Shown in pieces: positions 17,082 to 25,849 of a stretch of 63,770 bases of DNA. The notes under the pieces are model-generated. The model saw only the letters and a list, made by a program, of their open reading frames with translations, searched no databases and was not told the DNA's origin. The DNA is from Gemmatimonadaceae bacterium. Its GTDB lineage: Bacteria; Gemmatimonadota; Gemmatimonadetes; Gemmatimonadales; Gemmatimonadaceae. The position numbers and the translations under genes were made by a program. The stretch's first letter is position 1; each line of letters starts with the position of its first letter. The stretch covers positions 1-63,770 of the forward strand of contig JBBEBQ010000024.1 of assembly GCA_040882285.1 (NCBI GenBank), in the 5' to 3' direction.

Positions 17082-18330
17082 GCAGAGCGTACTGCCTGCC
17101 CCCCTTTCGCAGCAGGAGGTGATTGCCGGGCAGAACAGTCACCGAGGACACATCGAGATCGGCCGACGCTCGCGCGCCGTTGACGTACACGCCGCCCTGA
17201 TCGAGCAGCCTTCGCGCCGCGCCTTTCGAAGGAGCCAATCCCGAGCGCACGACGAGGTCCGCGACAGATCCCGCGTCGCTTGGCGCGATCTCCGAGAACG
17301 GGATTTCCCGCGACAGGGCCTCGATTACCGGCAGCGAGAGCTCGGTAGCGTCCCGCGTGCCGAACAGCACGGAGGAAACCTCTTCGGCGATCCGCGCGGC
17401 GTCCACGCCATGCACGCGCGTCGTGACGTCGGCGCCCAGCGCGCGCTGCGCTTCGCGCTTCTCGGGGTGCGCCTGCATCTGTGATTCCAGCGCCTCGATC
17501 TCCGCGCGCGGCAGGAGCGTGAACATCCGCAGGTACGAGGCCGCGTCGCGGTCCTCGGTGTTGATCCAGAACTGGTAGAACTGGTACGGGCTCGTCCGCG
17601 ACGCGTCGAGCCACACCGTGCCCGCCTCGGTCTTGCCGAACTTCGTTCCGCCCGCGGTCGCGACGAGCGGCAGCGTGATCCCGTGCGCCTCCGCGCCCTC
17701 CGCGCGCCTGATCAGCTCGATCCCCGCCGTGATGTTCCCCCACTGGTCGCTCCCCCCGAGCTGGAGCGTAACTCCGCGCCGGCGGTACAACTCGAGAAAA
17801 TCGTGGGCCTGGAGCAGCATGTACGCGAACTCGGTAAACGAGATGCCGGTCTCGATCCGGGCCTTCACCGATTCCTTGGCGAGCATGTAGTTGACCGTGA
17901 AGTGCTTGCCCGTCTCCCGCAGGAAGTCGAGCAGGTCGAGCTCGCGCAGCCACTCCGAGTTGTCGGCGGAAACCGCGGCGTAGGGACCGGAGAAATCGAG
18001 GAAGTGCTCGAGCTGCGTCAGGATCGACGCGCCGTTCGCGCGCACCGTTTCCGCGTCGAGCAGCAGCCGCTCGCTGGCCTTGCCGCTGGGATCTCCGATC
18101 AAAGCCGTGCCGCCGCCGACCAGCGCCACCGGGACGTGTCCCGCCCGCTGGAGGTGCACCAGTCCCATGATGGGTACGAGGCTGCCGACGTGCAGGCTGG
18201 GCGCGGTCGGATCGAATCCGGCATAGCCCGAGACGCTGCCCGCGGCCAGCGCGCCGCCGGCGCCTTCCGTCTGCTGGTACAGCAGTCCCCGCCACGACAG
18301 CTCGTCGATCAATCCCGTGCCTCTGGTCAT
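17065..18330 (-). CDS. tyrS: Tyrosyl-tRNA synthetase
   Basis: 421 residues from the ATG at 18330 (MTRGTGLIDELSWRG). It charges tRNA-Tyr with tyrosine. The class I signature appears as PSLHVGSLVPI (HIGH-like) and KFGKTEAG (KMSKS-like). The tyrosine pocket blocks GGGTALIGDPSGK and LQLGGSDQWGN are intact. The C-terminal S4 RNA-binding domain spans roughly the last 70 residues (SKGAARRLLDQGGVYVNG). An upstream extension to 18366 is open, but 18330 gives the family N-terminus. It is divergent from PBP1A with a 43-nt gap. Confidence 0.97.
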   Translation of the reverse strand: MTRGTGLIDELSWRGLLYQQTEGAGGALAAGSVSGYAGFDPTAPSLHVGSLVPIMGLVHLQRAGHVPVALVGGGTALIGDPSGKASERLLLDAETVRANGASILTQLEHFLDFSGPYAAVSADNSEWLRELDLLDFLRETGKHFTVNYMLAKESVKARIETGISFTEFAYMLLQAHDFLELYRRRGVTLQLGGSDQWGNITAGIELIRRAEGAEAHGITLPLVATAGGTKFGKTEAGTVWLDASRTSPYQFYQFWINTEDRDAASYLRMFTLLPRAEIEALESQMQAHPEKREAQRALGADVTTRVHGVDAARIAEEVSSVLFGTRDATELSLPVIEALSREIPFSEIAPSDAGSVADLVVRSGLAPSKGAARRLLDQGGVYVNGARASADLDVSSVTVLPGNHLLLRKGGRQYALLRLRS

Positions 18331-18373
18331 GCGACAAAGGTACGTTCTCCGCGGCAGTTGGTACATTTCGACT

Positions 18374-20788
18374 ATGTCACCTCCTGCCCCCCGCGGTCAG
18401 CCGCGGGGAAGGTCGCGCGGACGGCTTGCGTCGTTCAGGAAAAACCATCCCGTTCTGGTCCGCGCCCTCGCTCTCGGAGCCACGCTGGTCGTGTCATTCT
18501 CAATCGGCCTCCTGTACGCGTCCTGGGCGCTGGTCTGCCGCGGAGGGCAGTGCCCGGCGATCGAGGAGCTGGACGAGTACACCCCCAACCAGACCTCCAA
18601 GCTGTACGCGGTCGACGGTCGCTTCATAGCCGAAATCGGGCTGGAGCGCCGGACGCTGGTGAGGCTGGATGAGATCCCGCAGGTCGTGAAGGACGCGTTC
18701 GTGGTGACCGAGGACAAGCGCTTCTACTCCCACGCCGGGATCGACTGGTACCGCGTCTTCGGCGCCGCGTTCTACAACCTCATGAGCGGCGGCTGGCGGC
18801 AGGGTTTCTCGACGATCACGATGCAGCTCGCGCGCAACATCTTCCCGGAGTCCATCTCGCGGGACAAGACGCTCGTCCGGAAGATCAAGGAAGGGAAAGT
18901 CGCGCGCGGGATCGAGAACCGGTTCAGTAAGGAGAAGATCCTCGAGCTGTACCTGAACCAGATCGACCTCGGGAGCGGATCGTACGGCGTCGAGACGGCG
19001 TCGCAGCGCTACTTCGGAAAGTCCGTCCGCGACCTGAATCTCGCCGAGGCGGCCACGCTCGCCGCGCTCCCAAAGGCTCCTTCGCGGTACAATCCGCGCC
19101 GGTACCCCGAGCGCTCCATCCAGCGGAGGAACACGGTCATCGAGCTGATGCGCCGCGAGGAAGTGATCAGCGACGCGGACGCGAGCCTCGCGAAGGCGTA
19201 CCCGTTACGGCTCGCGGAGCGGACCGAGTCGGGCGACATCGCGCCGTATTACGTGGAGTGGGTGCGGCAGCAGCTCGACGACCAGTTCGGCCGCCAGCTG
19301 TACGAGCAGGGATTGAAGGTGTTCACGACACTCGACCTGGACATGCAGTCGGCCGCGGAGAGAGCGCTCGAGCAGCAGCTGCGCGCCATCGAAAGCGGCA
19401 GGTTCGGAGCGTTCGGCAAGGAGAGCTACGAGCGCTACATCGCGCGGAAGATCGCCGGGGACGAGACTGCGCCGGGGAACTCGCCGTATCTGCAGGCTGC
19501 CTTCGTCGCCCTCGAGCCGCAGAGCGGCGCGGTCCGCGCGATGGTCGGCGGACGCGACTTCGACGACTCCAAGTTCAACCGCGCGGTGCAGGCGAAGCGG
19601 CAGCCCGGGTCGACGTTCAAGCCGTTCGTGTACGCGACGGCGATAAAGAACGGCCGGCCGCCGTCGTACATAGTGATGGACACGTCGATCAATCTGGCCA
19701 ACATGGGCGGGAGCGATTGGTCGCCGGGCAACTTCGACGGGCGCTTCGAGGGTGCGATTCCGATGCGGCGCGGGCTGTACATGTCGCGCAACCTCGCGAC
19801 GATCAACCTCGGAATGGAGCTGGGTGAGGAGCGCGTCATTGGTGAGGCGCGCAACTTCGGCATCACCAGTCCGATCCCCCCGTTTCCCTCCATTCACATC
19901 GGCGCCGCCGAAGTCTTTCCGCTGGAGCTGATCTCCGCGTACTCCGCGTTCGCGAACCTCGGCATCCGCGCCACGCCGCACGCGATCGTCCGCGTGGAGA
20001 ACGCGCGCGGCGAGATACTGTGGCAGCCGATGCCGACGCATTCGCAGGTGATGACCGCGGAAGAAGCCTGGTTGATGGTGGACATGATGAAGGACGTAGT
20101 GCGCCGGGGAACCGGCTCCGGTGTCTGGGCGTCGGGCTTTCGACGCCCGGCGGGCGGGAAGACCGGCACGACCAACGACGGCACCGACGTCTGGTTCGTC
20201 GGGTACACGGCCGATTTGGTCGCGGGCGTGTGGATGGGGTACGACCGCCCGCGCAAGATCAAGGCGAACGCGCAGGGTGGAATCCTCGCCGCGCCCGCCT
20301 GGACCGCATTCATGCAGGAGGTCTATCGTCGGAAGCCCGCGCCGCCGGACTGGCCGCGTCCGCCGGGAATCGTAGTGCGCGAAGTCGACTTGGGCTCGGG
20401 ACTGCTCGCGTCGCCATACTGCGGCGGCGGTCCCGTCGTGACCGAGTTTTTCATCTCGGGCACCGAGCCGACGCGCGAATGCATGCCGGCCATTTACTCG
20501 CCCTACTACGACACGACCGGCTCCATACCGCCGGACCCGATGCCGCGGCCGCAGCCGCAACCCGTGCGGCCGGTCGATCCCGGAACACGGGTGCAGCCCG
20601 GTACCGCGCCCCTGCCGCGCCTCGGTCAGACACGCGACACCTTCTCGACGCGCGCCGCTCCGCCGATCCCGCCGGTGTCCCGTCCCGGGCAGCTCCGGGA
20701 CACGCTCTCGATTCGCCGGCCAGGACGCGATACCGTTCCAGCCGGCCGGCGGCCGGTGATTCCCGAGCTTCCCTCCACGCAGCCGTGA
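18374..20788 (+). CDS. Class A penicillin-binding protein (PBP1A-type, bifunctional)
   Basis: 804 residues from the ATG at 18374. It polymerises and crosslinks peptidoglycan. A basic cytoplasmic tail is followed by one transmembrane helix (residues about 30-55). The GT51 glycosyltransferase domain has EDKRFYSHAGIDWYRV and STITMQLARNIFPE. The transpeptidase domain has the SxxK serine in QPGSTFKPF, SRN in LYMSRNLATIN and the KTG box GKTGTTND. The last 110 or so residues are a low-complexity Pro/Arg/Thr tail with repeated RDT[FL]S[TI]R elements, probably disordered in the periplasm. A TACATTTC element sits only 5 nt before the ATG. It overlaps the following amidohydrolase by 4 nt (GTGA). Confidence 0.94.
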   Translation: MSPPAPRGQPRGRSRGRLASFRKNHPVLVRALALGATLVVSFSIGLLYASWALVCRGGQCPAIEELDEYTPNQTSKLYAVDGRFIAEIGLERRTLVRLDEIPQVVKDAFVVTEDKRFYSHAGIDWYRVFGAAFYNLMSGGWRQGFSTITMQLARNIFPESISRDKTLVRKIKEGKVARGIENRFSKEKILELYLNQIDLGSGSYGVETASQRYFGKSVRDLNLAEAATLAALPKAPSRYNPRRYPERSIQRRNTVIELMRREEVISDADASLAKAYPLRLAERTESGDIAPYYVEWVRQQLDDQFGRQLYEQGLKVFTTLDLDMQSAAERALEQQLRAIESGRFGAFGKESYERYIARKIAGDETAPGNSPYLQAAFVALEPQSGAVRAMVGGRDFDDSKFNRAVQAKRQPGSTFKPFVYATAIKNGRPPSYIVMDTSINLANMGGSDWSPGNFDGRFEGAIPMRRGLYMSRNLATINLGMELGEERVIGEARNFGITSPIPPFPSIHIGAAEVFPLELISAYSAFANLGIRATPHAIVRVENARGEILWQPMPTHSQVMTAEEAWLMVDMMKDVVRRGTGSGVWASGFRRPAGGKTGTTNDGTDVWFVGYTADLVAGVWMGYDRPRKIKANAQGGILAAPAWTAFMQEVYRRKPAPPDWPRPPGIVVREVDLGSGLLASPYCGGGPVVTEFFISGTEPTRECMPAIYSPYYDTTGSIPPDPMPRPQPQPVRPVDPGTRVQPGTAPLPRLGQTRDTFSTRAAPPIPPVSRPGQLRDTLSIRRPGRDTVPAGRRPVIPELPSTQP

Positions 20789-22134
20789 TCCGGTATCGGG
20801 CGCGCTGGCTGATTCCGGTCAGCGGTCCGCCGATCGAGGATGCCGTGCTGGGCGTCAGCGGTACGCGCATCGAGTACGTCGGGCCCGCGTCGGCCGCGCC
20901 CGCCGGTGAAGAGCTGGATTTCGGCGAAGCGATCCTCCTCCCCGGGCTGATCAACACCCACACGCATCTGGAGCTGACCGCGATGCGCGGGTCGCTGGAG
21001 GAGCTCGAGTTCGCGGATTGGATCGACAAGCTCCGAGCAAGCCGCAACGAGATCTTCACGGAGGCAATGCTGCTCGATTCCGCGCGGCACGGAATCGCCG
21101 AAGGGCTGCTCGCCGGGATCACCACGTACGCCGACACCTGCGCCAGCGGCGTCGCGCTGCCGGCGATGATCGAGCTGGGAGCGCGCGGCGTCATGTATCA
21201 GGAAGTCTTCGGCCCCGCGCCGGAAAAGCGCGTCGCGGCGATGGACGATCTCCGCCGCAGCCTGGCCGCGTGCGCGCTGCCGGAATGCGAGGAGCCTCTG
21301 GTCCGCGTCGGTGTCTCGCCGCACGCGCCATACACGGTCTCGGATGAGCTGTACGCCGATGCGGCGGGCTACGCGCGCGACGCCGGTCTGCCGATCGCGG
21401 TACACGTCGCCGAGAGCGCGGCCGAGTGGGAGCTCGTCCGCGCCGGAACCGGGTCGCTGGCCACGCGCCTCGCCGCGCGGGGAATCGCTACGCCCGTCCG
21501 CGGGCGCTCTCCGATAGCCCTCCTGGACTCGGTCGGCGCGCTCGGTCCGAATACGCTGCTGATCCACTGCGTGCACGTGGACGAAGGCGACGTGAGCCTC
21601 ATGGCGGAGCGCGGCTGCGCGGTCGCGCATTGCCCGGTGTCGAACGCCAAGCTGGGACACGGGATCGCGCCTCTCACCGAGATGCTCGCCGCGGGGGTGA
21701 CGGTCGGACTCGGCTCCGATTCGGTGGCGAGCAACAACAGGATGCACATCCTGGAGGAGGCGCGGACGGCGGTGCTGCAGCAGCGCGCGCGGCACCGCTC
21801 CCCCGACGCCGTGCCGGCGTCGCTGGCGCTCGAGCTCGCGACGATCGGGGGCGCGCGCGCTCTCGGCCTGGAAGACCGCGTCGGCACGCTGGAGCGAGGC
21901 AAGGATGCCGACTTCGCGGTCTTCGAACTCGGCGCGGCCGCGCTTCCTGTCGGCGATCCGGTAGCCGCGGCTATATTCTCGCTGGGCGGCGCGGCGGCGC
22001 GGTTCGTCGCCGTAGCCGGCAAGCCATTGGTTCGCGACGGACGCCTGCTGCGGGGGGATGAAGACGTGGCGGGCCGCGTCGCGGCCGCCGGACGCGCGCT
22101 CCGGGCCTGGCACGACGCGGCGACGACCCACTGA
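20785..22134 (+). CDS. Amidohydrolase, ATZ/TRZ-type metal-dependent deaminase
   Basis: 449 residues from GTG 20785, which overlaps the PBP1A stop by 4 nt. Metal-site motifs of the TIM-barrel amidohydrolases are clear: HxH in LPGLINTHTHLELT, SPHAPYTVS, His in PIAVHVAESAAEWEL, LLIHCVHVDEGDV, and Asp in VGLGSDSVASNN. This subgroup includes S-adenosylhomocysteine, 5'-methylthioadenosine and aminodeoxyfutalosine deaminases. Which substrate is used cannot be fixed; menaquinone or nucleoside salvage are the main options. The frame is open upstream in PBP1A, but homology starts at the GTG. The gene is followed 16 nt later by ilvE. Confidence 0.88.
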   Translation: MIRYRARWLIPVSGPPIEDAVLGVSGTRIEYVGPASAAPAGEELDFGEAILLPGLINTHTHLELTAMRGSLEELEFADWIDKLRASRNEIFTEAMLLDSARHGIAEGLLAGITTYADTCASGVALPAMIELGARGVMYQEVFGPAPEKRVAAMDDLRRSLAACALPECEEPLVRVGVSPHAPYTVSDELYADAAGYARDAGLPIAVHVAESAAEWELVRAGTGSLATRLAARGIATPVRGRSPIALLDSVGALGPNTLLIHCVHVDEGDVSLMAERGCAVAHCPVSNAKLGHGIAPLTEMLAAGVTVGLGSDSVASNNRMHILEEARTAVLQQRARHRSPDAVPASLALELATIGGARALGLEDRVGTLERGKDADFAVFELGAAALPVGDPVAAAIFSLGGAAARFVAVAGKPLVRDGRLLRGDEDVAGRVAAAGRALRAWHDAATTH

Positions 22135-22150
22135 CCGAGGCACGGACACC

Positions 22151-23131
22151 ATGACTCTGGCACCCGACCACAAGATCTGGCGCGACGGCAAGATGATTCC
22201 GTGGCAGGACGCCACGATCCACGTGCTCAGCCACGTCGTGCATTACGGATCGAGCGTATTCGAGGGAATTCGCTGTTACGAGACGGCGGAAGGTCCCGCG
22301 GTGTTCCGCCTGCGCGAGCACATGGAGCGCTTTCTGGATTCGTGCCACATCTACCGGATGCCGATGAGCCACTCGATCGACGAGCTAGTCGACGCGTGCG
22401 TCGCCACCGTCGCGGAGAATTCTCTGCCGCACTGTTATCTGCGTCCCGTAGCGATGCGAACCGGGATGCAGATGGGAGTGCAGCCGCAGGACCTGCCGGT
22501 CGAGACGTTCATCATCCCATGGAAGTGGGGCACGTACCTCGGCAAGGACGCGCTCGAGTCGGGGGTCGACGTCTGCGTGTCGAGCTGGCGGCGGCCTTCG
22601 CCGGGGTCGACGCCGACACTCGCCAAGGCGGGCGGGAATTACCTCGGCTCGCAGCTCTCCAAGATGGAAGCGCGCATCCACGGGTACGTGGAGGGAATCA
22701 TGCTGGATTCCTTCGGCTTCGTCTCCGAAGGGAGCGGCGAGAACCTTTTCGTGGTTCGCGACGGCAAGCTCATGACGAGCCCGATCAGCGCGGGCATCCT
22801 CCAGGGCATCACGCGCGATTCCGTATTCACCATCGCGCGTGAGCTGGGGTACGAAGTTGTGGAGCAGGTGATGCCGCGCGAGCTGCTGTACATCGCCGAC
22901 GAGCTGTTCTTCACGGGAACGGCCGCGGAGATCACGCCGATCCGGTCGGTCGACCGCGTGCCGATCGGCACTGGACGACCCGGACCGATCACGCTCGCGG
23001 TGCAGGAGCAGTACATGGGTCTCGCGACCGGCAAGCTGCCGGACCGCTACGGCTGGCTCACGCGCGTCCCCGCCCGGGGGTCCGTGCCCTCCAAGGGCGC
23101 AGAAACGTCTACTATGAAGAGTTACGCGTAG
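22151..23131 (+). CDS. ilvE: Branched-chain amino acid aminotransferase
   Basis: 326 residues from the ATG at 22151. A fold-type IV PLP enzyme that transaminates Leu, Ile and Val. Family blocks: KIWRDGKMIPWQDATIHVLSH, HYGSSVFEGIRCYE, KAGGNYLGSQLSKMEA (containing the PLP lysine), EGSGENLFVVRDGKL, GILQGITRDSV and ELFFTGTAAEITPIRSVD. Length is standard. It lies 16 nt after the amidohydrolase and upstream of the HNH gene. The last 20 residues are a short non-conserved tail. Confidence 0.95.
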   Translation: MTLAPDHKIWRDGKMIPWQDATIHVLSHVVHYGSSVFEGIRCYETAEGPAVFRLREHMERFLDSCHIYRMPMSHSIDELVDACVATVAENSLPHCYLRPVAMRTGMQMGVQPQDLPVETFIIPWKWGTYLGKDALESGVDVCVSSWRRPSPGSTPTLAKAGGNYLGSQLSKMEARIHGYVEGIMLDSFGFVSEGSGENLFVVRDGKLMTSPISAGILQGITRDSVFTIARELGYEVVEQVMPRELLYIADELFFTGTAAEITPIRSVDRVPIGTGRPGPITLAVQEQYMGLATGKLPDRYGWLTRVPARGSVPSKGAETSTMKSYA

Positions 23132-23133
23132 CT

Positions 23134-23139
23134 TATATT
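23134..23139 (+). promoter_or_regulatory. Candidate -10 element (TATATT) before the HNH gene
   Basis: TATATT occurs directly after the ilvE stop, 35 nt upstream of the probable HNH start. The same hexamer recurs at gene-start spacers at 7196-7201 (minus), 34236-34241 and 60115-60120 in an otherwise very GC-rich sequence. No convincing -35 box is seen here. Confidence 0.35.
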
Positions 23140-23168
23140 GAGCCCACGAACCTCCGGAGGGGATGTTG

Positions 23169-23765
23169 GTGCTGGGTTGTCTGGCGCTTAACGCGTCGTT
23201 CGAGCCCTTAACCATGGTGCCGCTGAGGCGCGCACTGCGGCTCGTCATTGACGGCAAGGCGGAAATCGTCGAGGCCGATCCGGATCGGCACGTCCGATCC
23301 GAGCGGCTGAGCCTGCCCCGTCCCGTCGTCATCCGGCTGCGCAAGTTCGTGCACGTTCCGCGCAAGTTCCGGCGCCAGGTGACCAACACCTTCCTGTTCG
23401 CGCGCGACCGGTACCGCTGCCAGTACTGCGGCAAGATGCAGATGGAGCTGAAGCCGCGGGAGTCGCTGACGCGCGACCACCTCGTTCCGATCTCGCGTGG
23501 CGGTTCGAACGACTGGACGAACGTCGTCACCGCTTGCAGCCCCTGCAACACGAGGAAGGCGAACCGCCTGCCGAGCGAGATCGGGATGCATCCGCTGCAC
23601 GCTCCGGTCGAGCCGCACTTCGTGCACCTGAGCTGGGCCGTGCGGCGCCTCACGCCGACGCAGGCGCGGTACATCAAGCTGTTCTACGGCGAAGAGACGC
23701 TGCACTACCTCGAGGATCTGGAGCACCGGCACCCGCGGCATGAGCCGGTGAGGCTGCTGAGCTGA
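23169..23765 (+). CDS. HNH endonuclease family protein
   Basis: About 198 residues. The zinc-ribbon plus HNH core is intact: CQYCGKM, then RDHLVPISRGGSNDWTNVVTACSPCNTRKANR, giving the Cys pairs, catalytic His and Asn. This is the family of stand-alone 5-methylcytosine-type HNH proteins found in many free-living bacteria; cellular role unknown. Start choice: an ATG lies at 23163, but a perfect GGAGG (23156-23160) sits only 2 nt before it and 8 nt before the GTG at 23169, so GTG is preferred. No restriction or phage genes are nearby. It converges with the DUF4390 gene. Confidence 0.88.
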   Translation: MLGCLALNASFEPLTMVPLRRALRLVIDGKAEIVEADPDRHVRSERLSLPRPVVIRLRKFVHVPRKFRRQVTNTFLFARDRYRCQYCGKMQMELKPRESLTRDHLVPISRGGSNDWTNVVTACSPCNTRKANRLPSEIGMHPLHAPVEPHFVHLSWAVRRLTPTQARYIKLFYGEETLHYLEDLEHRHPRHEPVRLLS

Positions 23766-23789
23766 TACTAGTGACTAGTGACTAGTCAC
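23765..23789. repeat. CTAGTGA tandem/palindromic repeat between convergent genes
   Basis: Two copies of CTAGTGA and a perfect 14-bp palindrome (AGTGACTAGTCACT) lie in the 20-nt gap between the HNH stop and the stop of the DUF4390 gene. It may act as a small hairpin terminator for both directions, although no U-run is present. Confidence 0.5.
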
Positions 23790-24430
23790 TGCGGTGTAAA
23801 AGTCGCCGAGCGGGCTTCGTAGCGGCGCTTCTCTCCGCCGAGCAGCCGCACAACCAGCGTTCGAATGCCGCGCGTGAGCGCGGTGCCGGGATTGCGCTCG
23901 CCCCGCACGGCCGGACGAAACTCGCCGCGCAGCCAGTTCTCCAGCTCGTCGAGGTCGCTCAGCGAGAGCATCTCCAGCTCGATGGTCAGCGTGTAGTACG
24001 CGCGCTCCCCCCGGCGCGGCGGCGGCATCGGCGTGCGGGTCAGGCGCGCGACGATGGAATCGGCGCCGGCAACCGTGGTCGCCTGCCCGAGCCGGGTAGA
24101 CGTGCCCCGAAACACGCGCACCACGTTGAACACGCTCGCCAGCTGATCATAGCGGACGATCACGTTCCACTCGCGGGTGGCGCGAAGATCGTCGGCGAAT
24201 CCACCCGCGCGCCAACGCTCGATCTTGTAGTGGATGCGGGCGGGGAAGCCGCTGCGCAGGAGATCGCTCATCGGCTCGCGCAGGAGCCCGGTGGACCTGG
24301 TGAACGGCGATTCCGTCGCGCGCGCGTGGGGTGCGGGAAGCCGCACCTCGATCTGCGGCTCCTGGGCGGCGGCGATCACCGGCATGGCCGTGAGCATCAG
24401 CGCGAGCGCGATCCGCGGCAGACCGGACAC
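23786..24430 (-). CDS. DUF4390-type secreted protein
   Basis: 214 residues. A clean Sec signal peptide ends at VIAAAQ around residue 22. The mature part contains RSGFPARIHYKIERWR, YDQLASVFNVVRVF, the YYTLTIELEMLSLSDLDELENWLRGE segment split around its middle, and a C-terminal TLVVRLLGGEKRRYEA; this pattern fits DUF4390, a periplasmic family. In several proteobacteria DUF4390 genes sit next to ntrY-ntrX. Here it ends a minus-strand run with an NtrY-like kinase, an NtrX-like regulator and a barrel protein, 5 nt after the barrel gene. Function is unknown; an envelope role is inferred. Confidence 0.7.
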   Translation of the reverse strand: MSGLPRIALALMLTAMPVIAAAQEPQIEVRLPAPHARATESPFTRSTGLLREPMSDLLRSGFPARIHYKIERWRAGGFADDLRATREWNVIVRYDQLASVFNVVRVFRGTSTRLGQATTVAGADSIVARLTRTPMPPPRRGERAYYTLTIELEMLSLSDLDELENWLRGEFRPAVRGERNPGTALTRGIRTLVVRLLGGEKRRYEARSATFTPQ

Positions 24431-24435
24431 GTTCG

Positions 24436-25842
24436 TCAGAACCGACGGCGGGCGCGCAGGAAGATGTTGACCGGCTCACCCGACTGGGACAGGGATTTCG
24501 CCGCGTAGATGCCGAACAGGCCCAGATCCACACCCACGCCGACGTCGGTGCGGAACGTTCCCGGCGGCGGTACGGCGGAAGCCGGATAGACGAGGTCTTC
24601 GAGGGACGCCGCCGGCGTGCCCGGCGGGCTGTCGCCGCGGCGAGGCTCCAGCAGCCAGCCGCGGCCGGCATCCGCGAAGACGACGAGCGACGGATTCAGG
24701 GTGAAGGCGCGGCTCCGGATCCGCACCGTGCGTCCGAGAATACTCCCGGGCTTCGAGCGCAAGCCGATCCGGTACTCGACCTGCGCGAGCAGCGCGCGCT
24801 CACATTGCGCGGGATCTCCAGCCGGCGCCGGATCCGTGCTGCACTGTCCAACGTCGGGGCCGAGCGACGGCTCGCGGAAGTCGATCCCCGGAACAACGCC
24901 GACGCCGCTCACCGACAGCCGCCGCTGCAACGGCAGCTCGTCCCCGTGGATCCATCCGCCGAGAACCAGGCGTCCGCTCAGCTGCTTGGAGGGCGACAGC
25001 CGGAAGTGCCGGCGCGCGTCAACGAACAATCTCCCATACTTTGTCTCGGCTTCCGGCGCGCTGCTGCGCGCGATGTCGGATGTCGCGCCGAAAGTCTCCG
25101 TGCGGCCGGACCCGAGCTCATATTCCGCGCGCACCAGCCAGCCGGTCGCCGGGCGTCGCGGGTCGTTCCTCGTGTCGTACGTCAGCCCCGCCGTCGCGAT
25201 CCGGAACAGGCCTTCATCCATGGAGGGGCTCGGCCGCCAGGCTTTCCCATTGCGAAACACCGTCAGCACGTCGCGAACTTCGCGGGAGTGCCACCGCTCG
25301 CGCGCGAAAGAGGCAATCAGCGTCGCCCGCCTCGAGGCGGTATACGTGCCGGTCAACGATGCGCCGTGGCGGCCGTAGTGGTCCCGGAAATCGCTGCGAA
25401 AGAAAAAGGCCGCCAAGCCGGCTTCATCCCGCGGGATCTGCCAATCCTCGACGGCGTCCACGACGTCGTACGCCCGCGCGACGAGCGACGTGCGCTCCGC
25501 GGGATCGAACAGCGCCGCGAGGCGCACGTCGTGGCCGACGTTGTCACTGTCCAGACGAAAAGTCCCCGCGCTCCTGAGCAGGCCGAGCGCCGAGATCCTC
25601 AGTCGCGTCGTTCCGAGTCGTGTCTGAACCACGGGACCGAGCAGCACGGGCATGCCTTCCACCCGGTTGTATCCGCCGCCCGAAGTCACGCTGATGCCGG
25701 CGCTGTTGCGCGTAACGCGGTCCGGGACCGGGGCGTCGGGAATGGAATCCGTGGCGACGGTGTCGGGAGTCTGCGCGCGCGCGGGAGCGGACAGTCCGCC
25801 GGCCGCGAGCGCGGGCAGCAGCACGAGCATCGAGTATCGCAT
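24436..25842 (-). CDS. Outer-membrane beta-barrel, surface-antigen/BamA-like
   Basis: 468 residues from the ATG at 25842 (a GTG at 25857 overlaps the ntrX-like stop). The signal peptide is MRYSMLVLLPALAAGG through APARAQ. The remainder is a chain of amphipathic strands with alternating aromatic and polar residues and ends in RARRRF, a terminal Phe that matches the BamA recognition signal. The segments AGLTYDTRNDPRRPATGWLV and PLQRRLSVSGVGVVPG are typical of Omp85-like surface-antigen barrels. No POTRA domains fit in the short N-terminal region. It sits between the NtrX-like regulator and the DUF4390 gene, an unusual insertion in that locus. Confidence 0.78.
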   Translation of the reverse strand: MRYSMLVLLPALAAGGLSAPARAQTPDTVATDSIPDAPVPDRVTRNSAGISVTSGGGYNRVEGMPVLLGPVVQTRLGTTRLRISALGLLRSAGTFRLDSDNVGHDVRLAALFDPAERTSLVARAYDVVDAVEDWQIPRDEAGLAAFFFRSDFRDHYGRHGASLTGTYTASRRATLIASFARERWHSREVRDVLTVFRNGKAWRPSPSMDEGLFRIATAGLTYDTRNDPRRPATGWLVRAEYELGSGRTETFGATSDIARSSAPEAETKYGRLFVDARRHFRLSPSKQLSGRLVLGGWIHGDELPLQRRLSVSGVGVVPGIDFREPSLGPDVGQCSTDPAPAGDPAQCERALLAQVEYRIGLRSKPGSILGRTVRIRSRAFTLNPSLVVFADAGRGWLLEPRRGDSPPGTPAASLEDLVYPASAVPPPGTFRTDVGVGVDLGLFGIYAAKSLSQSGEPVNIFLRARRRF

Positions 25843-25849
25843 GAGCCGG

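Noticed and set aside
20626-22215. 529-residue minus-strand open frame
   Set aside because: Antisense to the amidohydrolase, which has all catalytic motifs.
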